Made by a program: the position numbers and the translations under genes
Notes under the pieces: model-generated
The model's input: the letters and a program-made list of their open reading frames with translations, nothing else
Told to the model about the DNA's origin: nothing
Databases searched by the model: none
Assembly: GCF_029892425.1 (NCBI RefSeq)
Contig: NZ_JARXWB010000001.1
Span: 62,001-126,000, forward strand
DNA length: 64,000 bases
Direction: 5' to 3'
Source of the DNA: Bradyrhizobium sp. BR13661
GTDB lineage: Bacteria > Pseudomonadota > Alphaproteobacteria > Rhizobiales > Xanthobacteraceae
In this document: positions 27,334-36,760 of the stretch, one piece after another
Layout of the letters: the number at the start of each line of letters is the position of its first letter
Numbering within the stretch: the first letter of the stretch is position 1

Positions 27334-28731
27334 TTACCGCCCGCGCAGCCGGTCCAGCACGTCGGAGGAGGCAAATCCGTCCGCGGGGACCCCGATCGAG
27401 GCCTGGAAGTTGCGCAGTGCGTCCCGGGTCTGGCCGCCGAACTGGCCGTCCGGGGTGCCCTTGTAGAAGCCGCGCTGGACCAGCAGCTGCTGCAGTTCCA
27501 GCCGCTCGGTGCGGGATAGCTCCCGCTCCTGCCGCGGCCACGGCTGCACGAAGGGCTGCCCCCCGCGCAGGCGGTCGGCGAAATGGCCGATCGCCATCGC
27601 ATAGGCCTCGGCCGGGTTGTATTTCATGATGACCCGGAAGTTCTGCAGCATCAGGAAGCCGGGCCCCTGCGCGCCGGCCGGCGCCAGCAGATAGGCCTTC
27701 TCCGCCGGATGCGGGAAGGGCTGATTTGTCGGGCGCTTGAGCCCGAGCTTCTCCCACTGCGCGATCGTCATCATCTTGGCGCGGTCGGCCAGCATGTAAT
27801 TGAAGCCCTGGGGCACCACGACCTCGTAGCCCCAGGTCTGGCCGCTCTGCCAGCCGTCCTTCTTCAGATTGTTGGCGGTGGATGCGATCAAATCGGTCGG
27901 ATTGTCGACGACGTCGCGCCGTCCGTCGCCGTCGCCGTCCACGGCAAAGCGCTTGAAAGCGGTCGGCATGAATTGCGTCGGGCCGAACGCGCCGGCCCAG
28001 GAGCCGCGCATCTGTTCGGGCCTGAGATCGCCGCGATTGAGGATCTCCAGCGCCGAGAGGAACTCGTCCTTGAAATAGGCCTGGCGGCGGCCGATGCAGG
28101 CAAGCGTCGCGGTCGATTGCAGCACGCTGCGGTCGCCCATCTGCGTCGAATAATTGGATTCGATGCCCCAGATCGCGGCGATGATGTAGCGATCCACACC
28201 ATAGGCTTTCTCGGTCGCGTCGAACTGCGCCTTGTATTTGGCGAGGACTTCCTTGCCCTTGGCGAGGCGGTTATCGTTCACGAGGATGTCGAGATAGTCC
28301 CAGATCGACTTGGAGAATTCCGGCTGCGAATCCATCAGGTCCATGATGCGCAGATCGGGCGTGAGCCCAGCCGTGAAGCGCTGAAAATTCTCCTGCGTGA
28401 TGTTGCGCCGTGCGGCATCAGGCCACATGCCGGCAACGCAATTGTCGAAATTGCCGGCCGCCTCGCGGATCGCCGCGGCCGTCATCAGCGGATGGCCGGA
28501 GGCGCCGTCCTCGCCGCTCCAGGGTTGAGCTCCCGTTTGGGCGCCGCCGGAGGCGGGTGCGGGTTGCGACGGCGCGGCGTTCGAGCCGGAGAAAATACCG
28601 CCGAACAGTTTTGACAGGCCGTTCTGCGTCTGGGCCTGCGCGGCCGCGGGGAACAGCAGCGCGGCCGCAAACATTGTTGCGCCGGTCATCATTCCCCAGC
28701 GTTTTGCTGACCTTGCCACCGCTTGCCTCAT
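27334..28731 (-). CDS. Lytic murein transglycosylase (MltB-like) with peptidoglycan-binding domain
   Basis: Cleaves the MurNAc-GlcNAc bond of peptidoglycan with formation of 1,6-anhydro ends. The 465-residue protein has a signal peptide (MFAAALLFPAAAQAQ). The SLT/MltB domain has catalytic E191 in AIWGIESNYS, then GSWAGAFGPTQFMPTAFKRFA. The C-terminal peptidoglycan-binding domain (about 400-465) shows LQQLLVQRGFYKGTPDGQFG and TRDALRNFQ. It lies upstream of, and in line with, the DUF459 gene, about 150 bases apart. Confidence 0.92.
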   Translation of the reverse strand: MRQAVARSAKRWGMMTGATMFAAALLFPAAAQAQTQNGLSKLFGGIFSGSNAAPSQPAPASGGAQTGAQPWSGEDGASGHPLMTAAAIREAAGNFDNCVAGMWPDAARRNITQENFQRFTAGLTPDLRIMDLMDSQPEFSKSIWDYLDILVNDNRLAKGKEVLAKYKAQFDATEKAYGVDRYIIAAIWGIESNYSTQMGDRSVLQSTATLACIGRRQAYFKDEFLSALEILNRGDLRPEQMRGSWAGAFGPTQFMPTAFKRFAVDGDGDGRRDVVDNPTDLIASTANNLKKDGWQSGQTWGYEVVVPQGFNYMLADRAKMMTIAQWEKLGLKRPTNQPFPHPAEKAYLLAPAGAQGPGFLMLQNFRVIMKYNPAEAYAMAIGHFADRLRGGQPFVQPWPRQERELSRTERLELQQLLVQRGFYKGTPDGQFGGQTRDALRNFQASIGVPADGFASSDVLDRLRGR

Positions 28732-28935
28732 GTCTCATCCGTCCAGCCGAAAATCGGCCATCAGGAGGCCTGGTTACGGTTGCCAATATCTTAACAAAGG
28801 TGAATTTTTGCTGGTCACCTTTTTCGCAAATTCTGCGAGACCGAGCCCAACATCCGCCTTTGTTACCGGCTGCAAAACGGCTAGCAAGATGGCATTGCTT
28901 CTTTCACGCGCGCTCCAAGGTATTCGATCAATCCC

Positions 28936-29811
28936 ATGAAAATCCGCAAAGCCGTATTCCCAGTCGCCGGCCTCGGCACCCGTGTCCTGCCTGCCACCAA
29001 GGCCATGCCGAAGGAAATGCTCACCATCGTCGACAAGCCGCTGATCCAGTACGTCTATGACGAGGCGAGGGAAGCCGGCATCGAGCACTTCATCTTCGTC
29101 ACCGGCCGTAACAAAAGCGTCATCGAAGATCATTTCGACCGGATGTACGAGCTCGACGCCACGCTCGCTGCGCGCGGCAAGAAGGCCGAGCAGGATGTTC
29201 TGGCGCAGAACCAGCCGGAGGCCGGCGCCGTCAGCTTCACCCGGCAGCAGGCGCCGCTCGGCCTCGGCCATGCGGTCTGGTGCGCGCGCGACATCGTCGG
29301 CAACGAGCCGTTCGCGGTGGTGTTGCCCGACGAACTCGTGCTCAACACGCCCGGCTGCCTGAAACAGATGATCGAGACCGCCGCATCGCTCGGCGAGAAA
29401 TCCAATCTGATCGCGGTCGAGGCGGTGCCCGACCATCTCACCCACCAATATGGCATCTGTGGCGTCGGCAAGCGCAGCGGCAAGATGTTCGAGGTCGATG
29501 GCATGGTCGAGAAGCCGGCCAAGGGCACCGCGCCCTCCAACCTCTCGATCACCGGCCGCTACATTCTCCAGCCCGAGATCTTCAAGATCCTGGAGACGCA
29601 GGAGCGCGGCGCCGGCGGCGAGATCCAGCTCACCGACGCCATGATCGGCCTCGCCAAATCGCAAAAATTCTACGGCGTCGAGTTCGAGGGCGAGCGGCAT
29701 GATTGCGGCTCCAAGCCCGGCTTCCTCCGCGCCAACATCGCCTACGGCCTGAAGCGGCCGGAGCTGCGCGAGGGGTTGATCGCGGAGATGAAGAAGTATC
29801 TGGGGCAGTAG
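28936..29811 (+). CDS. galU: UTP-glucose-1-phosphate uridylyltransferase
   Basis: Makes UDP-glucose for exopolysaccharide, LPS and glycolipid synthesis. The 291-residue protein has the N-terminal nucleotidyltransferase signature FPVAGLGTRVLPATKAMPKE, then KPLIQYVYDEA, TGRNKSVIEDHFD and VVLPDELV. The C-terminal GVEFEGERHDCGSKPGFLRA is a GalU hallmark. Its stop is three bases from the stop of the convergent diguanylate cyclase gene. Confidence 0.94.
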   Translation: MKIRKAVFPVAGLGTRVLPATKAMPKEMLTIVDKPLIQYVYDEAREAGIEHFIFVTGRNKSVIEDHFDRMYELDATLAARGKKAEQDVLAQNQPEAGAVSFTRQQAPLGLGHAVWCARDIVGNEPFAVVLPDELVLNTPGCLKQMIETAASLGEKSNLIAVEAVPDHLTHQYGICGVGKRSGKMFEVDGMVEKPAKGTAPSNLSITGRYILQPEIFKILETQERGAGGEIQLTDAMIGLAKSQKFYGVEFEGERHDCGSKPGFLRANIAYGLKRPELREGLIAEMKKYLGQ

Positions 29812-29814
29812 GCC

Positions 29815-31311
29815 TTACGCCACCAGCGACAGCTTCGGCAGGCTCGCGACCACCGACTGATTCCGCCCGCCGGCTTTTGCGGCGTAGAGTGCCTTGTCGG
29901 CCGCGGCGACCAGGACGGCCCAGTCCATGCCGGCGGTGGGCGTGAGGCTGGCAACGCCGCAGGAGACGGTTGATCCCGCGCCACCGTCGGACCAGCCCAG
30001 CACCTTGGCGCGGATGGTCTCGGCGATCTTGAACGCCTCGGTCGCCGAAATGTTCGGCAGCAGCACGGCGAACTCCTCGCCGCCATAGCGCGCGGCGCAG
30101 TCGCCGGCGCGACGCACTGAGTCCGAGATGCAGATGGCTATGCCAACCAGCACCTGGTCGCCGGCCTGGTGACCGAACGTGTCGTTATAGGCCTTGAAGT
30201 GATCGGCATCGATCATCAGGAGCGCGACCTGCGTCTTCTGGCGCATGGCGCGGCGCCATTCCGTATCGATGACCTGGTCGAACTTGCGGCGGTTGCGCAG
30301 GCCCGTGAGCGCGTCGGTCGTCGCCATCTCCTCGAGCCTGTTCTCGGCATCCGCGCGCCGGCTGATCTCACGCGCGAGCACGATCGCTGATCCCAGCACG
30401 AACAGGGAGAGCATCAGCACCACGGCGCCGATGCGCAGCGCTTCGCGCTGCCACAGCGCGAACACCACTCTCAGCGGCTTGCCGGCCACGACAAACAGCG
30501 GACCAGAGCCGCTGCTGCGTACGTAAAGGCGCGGCGTCGGGTCCACCGGCCCCCTTCCGGCGTAGGATCCGCCGGCCCTGAGATTTTCGGACTTCCAATC
30601 CTGCTGCGTTCCCAGGTTTTTGCCGATGATGTCGAGATCGAACGGCCGCCGCATCATGATGGTGCGGTCGCGCTTGAGCACGGTGATGGTGTCCTCGAGA
30701 TCAAGGCTGAGCCGCTCGAACAGTTCGTGGAAATAGCTGAAGCGGATGGAGCCGGCGACGACTCCCACGAATCCGCCATCGGTGCCGCTCAGCCGTCGGC
30801 TCAGCACGATCGAATAGGCGCCGCGGAACAGCATCGGCCGGCTGATAAAAAGTCCGACGTCGGGATTGTCGCGATGGGCCCTGAAGTACTCCTCGTCGGC
30901 GCGATTCTCCGGTTGCGGATCGAGCGTGGAGGCATCGATGGTCAGATTGCCGCTGGCGTCGAACACCTGGATGGCGCCGAAATGCTTGGCGGTCGTGGAG
31001 TGGTCGAACAGGATCAGCTGGCGGATCGGCCTCGAGACCGTGTTGATCTCGGGCAACAGCATGTTGCTGGCGACCGCCTTCAGGGAGAGGTCGTAGATAT
31101 CGATGTTGCGGCTGATGTCGGCGTCGATCGAGGTCGCCAGGTTCTCCAGCGTCTGGCGCGCCAGCGCCTCTTCGCCGCGGCGCATGTCCAGCATGACGTT
31201 GACGCAAATGGCGGAAAAGCCGATCACCGTCACGATGGACGAGATGATCAGCAGCTTCGCCGAAATACGCCAGGGCCGGCGGGCCGTGGTTTCGCGCCTT
31301 CCCAACAGCAT
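29815..31311 (-). CDS. Membrane diguanylate cyclase (Cache-GGDEF)
   Basis: Synthesises cyclic di-GMP. Residues about 18-40 form the first membrane helix, followed by a periplasmic PDC/Cache-type sensor (about 45-270), a second helix (about 280-305) and a GGDEF domain (about 330-490). The active site is G410-GEEF, and an inhibitory I-site RAGD lies five residues before it, so both catalysis and product inhibition are expected. The cyclase domain has TDALTGLRNRRKFDQ and LMIDADHFKAYND. No partner genes adjoin it; the ligand of the sensor is unknown. Confidence 0.92.
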   Translation of the reverse strand: MLLGRRETTARRPWRISAKLLIISSIVTVIGFSAICVNVMLDMRRGEEALARQTLENLATSIDADISRNIDIYDLSLKAVASNMLLPEINTVSRPIRQLILFDHSTTAKHFGAIQVFDASGNLTIDASTLDPQPENRADEEYFRAHRDNPDVGLFISRPMLFRGAYSIVLSRRLSGTDGGFVGVVAGSIRFSYFHELFERLSLDLEDTITVLKRDRTIMMRRPFDLDIIGKNLGTQQDWKSENLRAGGSYAGRGPVDPTPRLYVRSSGSGPLFVVAGKPLRVVFALWQREALRIGAVVLMLSLFVLGSAIVLAREISRRADAENRLEEMATTDALTGLRNRRKFDQVIDTEWRRAMRQKTQVALLMIDADHFKAYNDTFGHQAGDQVLVGIAICISDSVRRAGDCAARYGGEEFAVLLPNISATEAFKIAETIRAKVLGWSDGGAGSTVSCGVASLTPTAGMDWAVLVAAADKALYAAKAGGRNQSVVASLPKLSLVA

Positions 31312-31457
31312 CGTTTGCTCCCGGCATTAACGAATGCGCCTGAAATCTTGCATAGTGTTTAAGCCGCGACGGCGACGCTGCAATGAGTTAAGGATTGGTT
31401 TCCGCCGGTCTCGCGTTTGAGCAGATCAGACCGCGGACAAGGGGATAGAGGACGGCG

Positions 31458-31721
31458 GTGAACGATTACGACGCGCTACGCGATTACCTGATACGGCAGA
31501 AGCAGGCGGAGTTCGTGCTGAGCTTCGAGCAGATCGAGGAAATCATCGGCGCGGCCCTGCCGCGCGCGGCCAACCGTGCGTCATGGTGGGACAGCCTGCG
31601 CAGCCCCGACATCCAGATGCCCCAGCGTGAAGCCTGCCTCGCGGCAGGTTTCAAGGCCACGCGGATGCCGGACGGCCAGACCGTGCGATTCACGAAGCTG
31701 AAGAGCGACCGGCGGAGGTAG
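31458..31721 (+). CDS. Small DUF7662-like protein
   Basis: An 87-residue soluble protein from a GTG start behind GAGGACGG. The pattern YDALRDYLIRQKQAEFVLSF, EQIEEIIGAALP, WWDSLRS and ACLAAGFKATRMPDGQTVRF resembles the short DUF7662-type proteins (start motif, Trp-Trp centre, C-terminal beta hairpin). Function unknown. The family link is from recall and should be treated as tentative. It is divergent from the diguanylate cyclase and convergent with the DUF3551 gene. Confidence 0.65.
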   Translation: MNDYDALRDYLIRQKQAEFVLSFEQIEEIIGAALPRAANRASWWDSLRSPDIQMPQREACLAAGFKATRMPDGQTVRFTKLKSDRRR

Positions 31722-31770
31722 CGAGGTTTCTTCGGCCGGCATGAGTGCCAAGATTCTGCACCGGGCGTGT

Positions 31771-32205
31771 CTAGAGGCTTTGTCGCACGCTTTCGAGAAA
31801 TCGTTGCTTTTCGCCGGGCGCGTAACCTTGGGAAGCTCCATAATACGGTTCATTGAATTGATTGTACGGTGCGGACCGTGAGCGGATCGCTGACTTAGGT
31901 GGCACGTATGATCTGGTCCCAGCTTGCGTGGCCGATCGTGATCCGACTTGGCGATGATCGTGCCGACTGTTCCTTTTCATCGGCGCCGTCGCACCAGCGT
32001 AGTACGGGTTGAGGACGCACATCTGACCGTTGGCCGACGCCCTGCATTCGTCCATCGTTTGATAGCTGCATCTGTAGTAGGGGGTAGCTCCGAAAGAAAC
32101 GACGTACAAACAAACGGGAAAGGCCGGATCGTATCTCTGAGCCCGGGCAGGCCCCGCTGTTAAGACGATGCCCATCGTCAAGATCGTCAAGGCCAGTGTG
32201 CGCAT
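31771..32205 (-). CDS. Exported DUF3551 protein with a long C-terminal extension
   Basis: A 144-residue protein with signal peptide (MRTLALTILTMGIVLTAGPARAQ) and a conserved cysteine-containing core PVCLYVVSFGATPYYRCSYQ, then MDECRASANGQMCVLNPYYA. This core is the DUF3551 family, which is greatly expanded in Bradyrhizobium. Usual members end soon after NPYYA; this one continues for about 65 polar, Ser/Tyr/Gln-rich residues. The ATG directly after GGAGGAAG was chosen. Function unknown. Confidence 0.82.
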   Translation of the reverse strand: MRTLALTILTMGIVLTAGPARAQRYDPAFPVCLYVVSFGATPYYRCSYQTMDECRASANGQMCVLNPYYAGATAPMKRNSRHDHRQVGSRSATQAGTRSYVPPKSAIRSRSAPYNQFNEPYYGASQGYAPGEKQRFLESVRQSL

Positions 32206-32530
32206 TGGAACTTCCTCCAAGTCGGCACAACACCCGGTGCACTTGGACCGCAGGCGGCATTGATCCAGGTCAATGTTCTCGGAATGGGTTCGCGCGCGCC
32301 TAGCGATGGTCGCGTCAAGTCGCGGCGCGTCTTTCCATCGTCATTGGCATGATCCCGCAACGCTTTGGCGGAGTTTATCAAGACCGCGCTTGTTTTGCCG
32401 ACTATCTCAAGCGGCACAGCATACGCTCATTAAATCATGCGCGCTGCTGGAGGACGACCCGGGGGACGATCAGGGGACGGCGCGGTGTTAACGACCGACC
32501 GCTCCGCGCTAATACAGAAAGGACCGGATC
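32206..32530. other. Non-coding gap without recognised elements
   Basis: About 325 bases between the divergent DUF3551 and methyltransferase genes. It presumably holds both promoters and the methyltransferase ribosome binding site (AGAAAGGA just before its ATG). No hairpin, repeat or small gene could be supported by eye. Confidence 0.5.
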
Positions 32531-33604
32531 ATGACCCAGTTTACACCATCGCCTTCACCGAGCGAAATCGAAGCCTTCATCGGTCAGGTCGTCACCGACC
32601 TGAGTGCGGCCTTTTCCGGCGTGCTGGTGAATGTAGGCCGCAAGCTCGGGCTCTATCAGGCGATGGCCGAACTCGGTGCCTGTACGTCGCCGGCGCTCGC
32701 TGAAGCCACTGGCATTCGCGAGCGGTATGTCCGCGAGTGGCTCGCCAATCAAGCGGCCGGCGGCTATGTCGCCTACGATCCCGAGAAGCGGACCTACGCG
32801 CTACCGCCTGCGCAGGCGATGGTCCTGGCCCTGGAGCAAAGCCCCATTTTCATGGCCTCCGCTTTCGAGGTCGCAGCCTCGTTCTGGCTCGACGAGAACC
32901 AGATCGTCGAGACTTTCCGCTCGGGCGAAGGCCTGGGCTGGCATGCGCACAATCATCGCCTGTTCTGCGGCACCGAGAGCTTCTTCCGCACCGGCTATCG
33001 CGCGAATCTGGTGAGCGCGTGGCTGCCTGCGCTTGACGGCGTCATCGAGCGACTGAAGCGCGGCGCCCGGGTCGCCGACATCGGCTGCGGGCATGGCGCA
33101 TCCACTATCCTGATGGCGCAAGCGTTCCCCAAATCGAGCTTCATTGGGCTTGACTATCACGACGCGTCGATCGCGACCGCACGCCAGCGCGCCGCCGAGC
33201 AGGGCGTGACTGCCAACATCACCTTCGAAGTGAAGGCGGCGACCGAGTTCGACGGCCACGACTTCGACCTCATCTGCTTCATGGATTGCCTGCACGACCT
33301 CGGCGATCCCGTCGGCGCGCTCGCGCGCTGCCGCAGCGCGCTCAAGGCCGACGGCAAGGTGCTGCTGGTCGAGCCCTATGCCGGCGACCGCCTGGAGGAG
33401 AATCTGAATCCGATCGGCCGCATGTTCTACGCCGCGTCGGCCATGGCGTGCACGCCGAACTCGCTGTCGCAGGAGGTCGGGCTCGGCCTCGGCGCGCAGG
33501 CCGGTGAAGAGCGCTTGCGCAAGGTGGCGCGGGACGCCGGGTTCTCGAACCTGCGGCGTGCCGCGCAGACGCCGGTCAACTTGATTCTCGAACTGACCGC
33601 CTGA
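32531..33604 (+). CDS. Class I SAM-dependent methyltransferase with winged-helix N-terminus
   Basis: A 357-residue protein. The N-terminal 90 residues look like the dimerisation/winged-helix region of Rv2258c-like methyltransferases (LGLYQAMAELGACTSPALAE, YVREWLANQAAGGYV). The Rossmann domain starts with VADIGCGHGASTILMAQAFP (SAM motif I) and continues with FIGLDYHDASI and LICFMDCLHDLGDP. The product is cytosolic and the substrate unknown; O-methylation of a small molecule is a guess. It stands alone between unrelated genes. Confidence 0.85.
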   Translation: MTQFTPSPSPSEIEAFIGQVVTDLSAAFSGVLVNVGRKLGLYQAMAELGACTSPALAEATGIRERYVREWLANQAAGGYVAYDPEKRTYALPPAQAMVLALEQSPIFMASAFEVAASFWLDENQIVETFRSGEGLGWHAHNHRLFCGTESFFRTGYRANLVSAWLPALDGVIERLKRGARVADIGCGHGASTILMAQAFPKSSFIGLDYHDASIATARQRAAEQGVTANITFEVKAATEFDGHDFDLICFMDCLHDLGDPVGALARCRSALKADGKVLLVEPYAGDRLEENLNPIGRMFYAASAMACTPNSLSQEVGLGLGAQAGEERLRKVARDAGFSNLRRAAQTPVNLILELTA

Positions 33605-33667
33605 GCGGAAGGTTCGGTATCGCGACGATTCAGCAGCCGTCGGAGTCTGCGCATCGAGGAGGCTGCC

Positions 33668-33733
33668 ATGGGCGATCGCAAAGTCCTTCTCGCAAAAGAA
33701 CTTTCGCCGCCCCGATGCGCTCCAACGCTGTGA
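33668..33733 (+). CDS. Possible 21-residue ORF behind a strong ribosome binding site
   Basis: An ATG preceded by GAGGAGG at ideal spacing opens MGDRKVLLAKELSPPRCAPTL before a TGA. It follows the methyltransferase by 63 bases. No family, no hydrophobic segment and no conservation data are available. It may be a leader peptide or chance. Confidence 0.2.
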   Translation: MGDRKVLLAKELSPPRCAPTL

Positions 33734-33743
33734 GAAATGCGGG

Positions 33744-36620
33744 CTAGCTCGCCGCTTCCAGCCGCACTTCCGTCAGCAGCCGCATCGCGGCGTCGGCGTC
33801 CATCGGCTCGCCGAAGGCAAAGCCCTGCGCGTATTCGCAGCCCAGTTGGTACAGCTCGACCGCGTCGGAATCGGTCTCGGCGCCTTCCGCCACCACGTCC
33901 ATGCCGAGATCGTGCGCGAGCGCGATGATCGACTTCAGGATCACCGGCCGCGTCCCGCGATTGGTGGTGCGGACGAAGGACTGGTCGATCTTGATGGTGT
34001 CGAACGGGAAGCGCTGCAGATAGGCCAGCGAGGAATGCCCGGTGCCGAAATCGTCGAGCGATAATCCAGTTCCGAGCTCGCGGATGCGCGTCAGCATCTG
34101 CGCGGCGTGCTCCGGATTCTCCATCACCAGCGATTCCGTGAGTTCCAGCTTCAGCGTGCCGCGCGCCACCGAAGAGCGCGACAGCACGGTGCGGATATCG
34201 TGGATCAAATCGTGGCGCAGCAATTGCCGCGAGGAGACGTTGACGCTCGCGAAGATCGGCTCGCGCGAGCGCATCGCGCGCTGCCAGATCGAGAGCTGCT
34301 TGGCGGTCTGGTCGAGCACGAACATGCCGAGATCGACGATCAGGCCGGTCTCTTCGGCGATGGTGATGAATTCCGACGGCGCCATGCGCCCGAGCTTCGG
34401 ATGATCCCAGCGCACCAGCGCCTCGAAGCCGGCGACCGAACGATCCTCCAGCCGCACGATCGGCTGGTACAGGATGGTGAGTTCCTGCCGCTCGATGGCG
34501 CGGCGCAGCTCGCTCTCCAGCGTCAAGCGATCGGTCTTCCGTGCACGCATCGCCGGCTTGTAGACGTCGATGCGGTCGCCGCCGATGCGCTTGGAGTGAT
34601 ACATCGCAAGCTCGGCGTCCTTGATGATCTCGTCAGTCAGTTGCGTTTGCGGATCGGAGAGCGCCAGCCCGATCGACGCCGTCAGGAAGATCTCGCGGTC
34701 ATTGAAGGCGATCGGCGCGCGGATGGTCTTGCGGATGGTTTCCGCGAAGGCGGTGATGCGGGCCGGGTCCTGCTCCGAGAGCAGGATCAGGCCGAACTGG
34801 TCGCCGGCGAGCCGCGCCAGCGTGTCCTGCGGCTTCAGGATGCGGGTCAGGCGGCGGGCCAGCGTCAGCAGGATGGAATCGCCGACCGCGATGCCGACGG
34901 AATCGTTGACCTGCTTAAAGCGGTCGAGGTCGATCACCATCAGTGTCGGGCGCAGCGTCGGCATGGTCTTGGCGAAATGCGCGACGGCGCCGAGCCGGTC
35001 CATGAACAGCTTGCGGTTAGGCAGGCCGGTGAGGTTGTCGTGCACGGAATCGTGCAGCAGGCGTTCCTCGGCGTTACGCAGCTCGGTGACATCGGTGAGC
35101 GTGCCGACCACCCGTGAGACTTCGCCGTCCGAGCCGACCACCGGGCGCGCCTTCAGCGCGAACCACATGAAATGACCGTCCGGCGTGCGCAGGCGGAAAT
35201 CCTGCACCAGGCGGCCGCGGCGCTGGTCGAGCACGCTGTCGAGCGCGGCGCGGAAACGATCCTGGTCGAGCGGGTGCAGCACCTCCAGCCACGACGCCGC
35301 CGGACCTTCGAGGGTACCGCGCTTCAGTCCGAGCAGGGCTTCCGTCTCGGGGCTGGTGAACACCTTGTCGGCGGAGACGTCCCAGTCCCAGATCAGATCG
35401 CCGGAACCGGCCAGCGCGAGCGCGCGCCGTTCGATGTCGGAGACGACGCCCGTGGTGGCGCCGCCGCCGGCGAAGGCATGCTGCATCACCGTGAAGCCGA
35501 TCAGCATCACGATCAGCACGAGACCGCCGAGCAGGGCAGGGCCGACGATGTCGTTGGTGACGGAGCCCGCCACCGTCATGCCGGCCGCGACCACCCAGAC
35601 CACCAGGAGGAACCAGGTCGGGATCAGCAGTACCGCGCGATCGAAGCCGTGGGTGGAGAGGTAGACGATCAGCGCGAAGCCGGCGAAGGCGATCAGCACC
35701 AGCGAGATGCGCGCGATGCCGGAAGCGACGGCCGGATCGAACAGAGCGAGCGCGACCAGCGAGCCCAGGAAGGCGAGCCAGCCCACCGTGATGTGAGAAT
35801 AGCGCACATGCCATCGGCTGAGATTGAGATAGGCGAACAGGAACACCAGCAGCGTTGCTGCCAATATCGCCTCACCCGCCGCGCGCCAGATGCGCTCGGC
35901 GTTGTTCGACATGTCGAGCACCTTGCCCCAGAAGCCGAAATCGACGCCGATATAGACCAGCACCGCCCAGGCCAGCGCCGCGGCGGCCGGGAACATGATG
36001 CTGCCCTTCACCACGAACAGAATGGTCAAAACCAGCGCAAGCAGGCCGGAGATGCCGATCACGATGCCCTGGTACAGCGTGAAGGAGTTGACCTTGTCCT
36101 TGTAGGCTTCCGGCTCCCACAGATAGAGCTGCGGCAGCTTATCGGTGCGCAGTTCCGCGACGAAGGTGACGACGGCGCCGGGGTCGAGCGTGATGCGGAA
36201 CACGTCGGCGGTCGGGCTTTCCTGCCGCTCCGGCCGGTCGCCGGTCGACGGCGTGATGGTCGCGATACGCGACAGCCCGAGGTCGGGCCACAGCAAGCCG
36301 GAGGATACGATGCGATAATGCGGGGCGACGATGAGGCGGTCGAGCTGGTCGTCGGTGTTGTTGGCAAGCGCGAACACCACCCAGTTCTGGCCGCCTTCAC
36401 GGGCGCGCACCTCGATGCGGCGCACGATGCCGTCGGTGCCGGGCGCGGTGGAGACCTGGATGCGGTCGGCGTCGCTGCGCTGATGCTCGAGCACGCCGGT
36501 GAGGTCGATCGCGGGCGCGTCGCTGCGGACGCTGACAGCGTCAAGCGCGCGCGCAGGGGACGCGGCGACGAGAATCATGAGGCCCAGCGCGATGGGCGCG
36601 AGGCACCTGATCAGACGCAA
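33744..36620 (-). CDS. Membrane sensor with PAS, degenerate GGDEF and intact EAL domains
   Basis: A 958-residue cyclic-di-GMP protein. It has a signal peptide (MILVAASPARA), a periplasmic 7TMR-DISM-like domain (about 30-190), seven or so membrane helices (about 190-390), a PAS domain (about 410-530), GGDEF (about 540-690) and EAL (about 705-950). The GGDEF active site reads A605-GDQF, so cyclase activity is unlikely. The EAL site has E733-AL, NVSSRQL, LELTES, DDFGTGHSS, KIDQSF and EGAET, all the residues expected of an active phosphodiesterase. The likely net role is c-di-GMP degradation controlled by an envelope signal, with GTP binding by GGDEF as a possible regulator. Confidence 0.9.
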   Translation of the reverse strand: MRLIRCLAPIALGLMILVAASPARALDAVSVRSDAPAIDLTGVLEHQRSDADRIQVSTAPGTDGIVRRIEVRAREGGQNWVVFALANNTDDQLDRLIVAPHYRIVSSGLLWPDLGLSRIATITPSTGDRPERQESPTADVFRITLDPGAVVTFVAELRTDKLPQLYLWEPEAYKDKVNSFTLYQGIVIGISGLLALVLTILFVVKGSIMFPAAAALAWAVLVYIGVDFGFWGKVLDMSNNAERIWRAAGEAILAATLLVFLFAYLNLSRWHVRYSHITVGWLAFLGSLVALALFDPAVASGIARISLVLIAFAGFALIVYLSTHGFDRAVLLIPTWFLLVVWVVAAGMTVAGSVTNDIVGPALLGGLVLIVMLIGFTVMQHAFAGGGATTGVVSDIERRALALAGSGDLIWDWDVSADKVFTSPETEALLGLKRGTLEGPAASWLEVLHPLDQDRFRAALDSVLDQRRGRLVQDFRLRTPDGHFMWFALKARPVVGSDGEVSRVVGTLTDVTELRNAEERLLHDSVHDNLTGLPNRKLFMDRLGAVAHFAKTMPTLRPTLMVIDLDRFKQVNDSVGIAVGDSILLTLARRLTRILKPQDTLARLAGDQFGLILLSEQDPARITAFAETIRKTIRAPIAFNDREIFLTASIGLALSDPQTQLTDEIIKDAELAMYHSKRIGGDRIDVYKPAMRARKTDRLTLESELRRAIERQELTILYQPIVRLEDRSVAGFEALVRWDHPKLGRMAPSEFITIAEETGLIVDLGMFVLDQTAKQLSIWQRAMRSREPIFASVNVSSRQLLRHDLIHDIRTVLSRSSVARGTLKLELTESLVMENPEHAAQMLTRIRELGTGLSLDDFGTGHSSLAYLQRFPFDTIKIDQSFVRTTNRGTRPVILKSIIALAHDLGMDVVAEGAETDSDAVELYQLGCEYAQGFAFGEPMDADAAMRLLTEVRLEAAS

Positions 36621-36760
36621 GGTCAGTTCTCCGCGTTCGACGCAAACTCTTCAGTGGAAGGCGATTTCACACCGGACAGAAGTGGTTCGGTGTGTCGCGA
36701 TAGATGCCACGAAAGCCAAGAAAATCAAAGGGTTTCCGGCAGGTTTGGTGAGCCAGCGGC

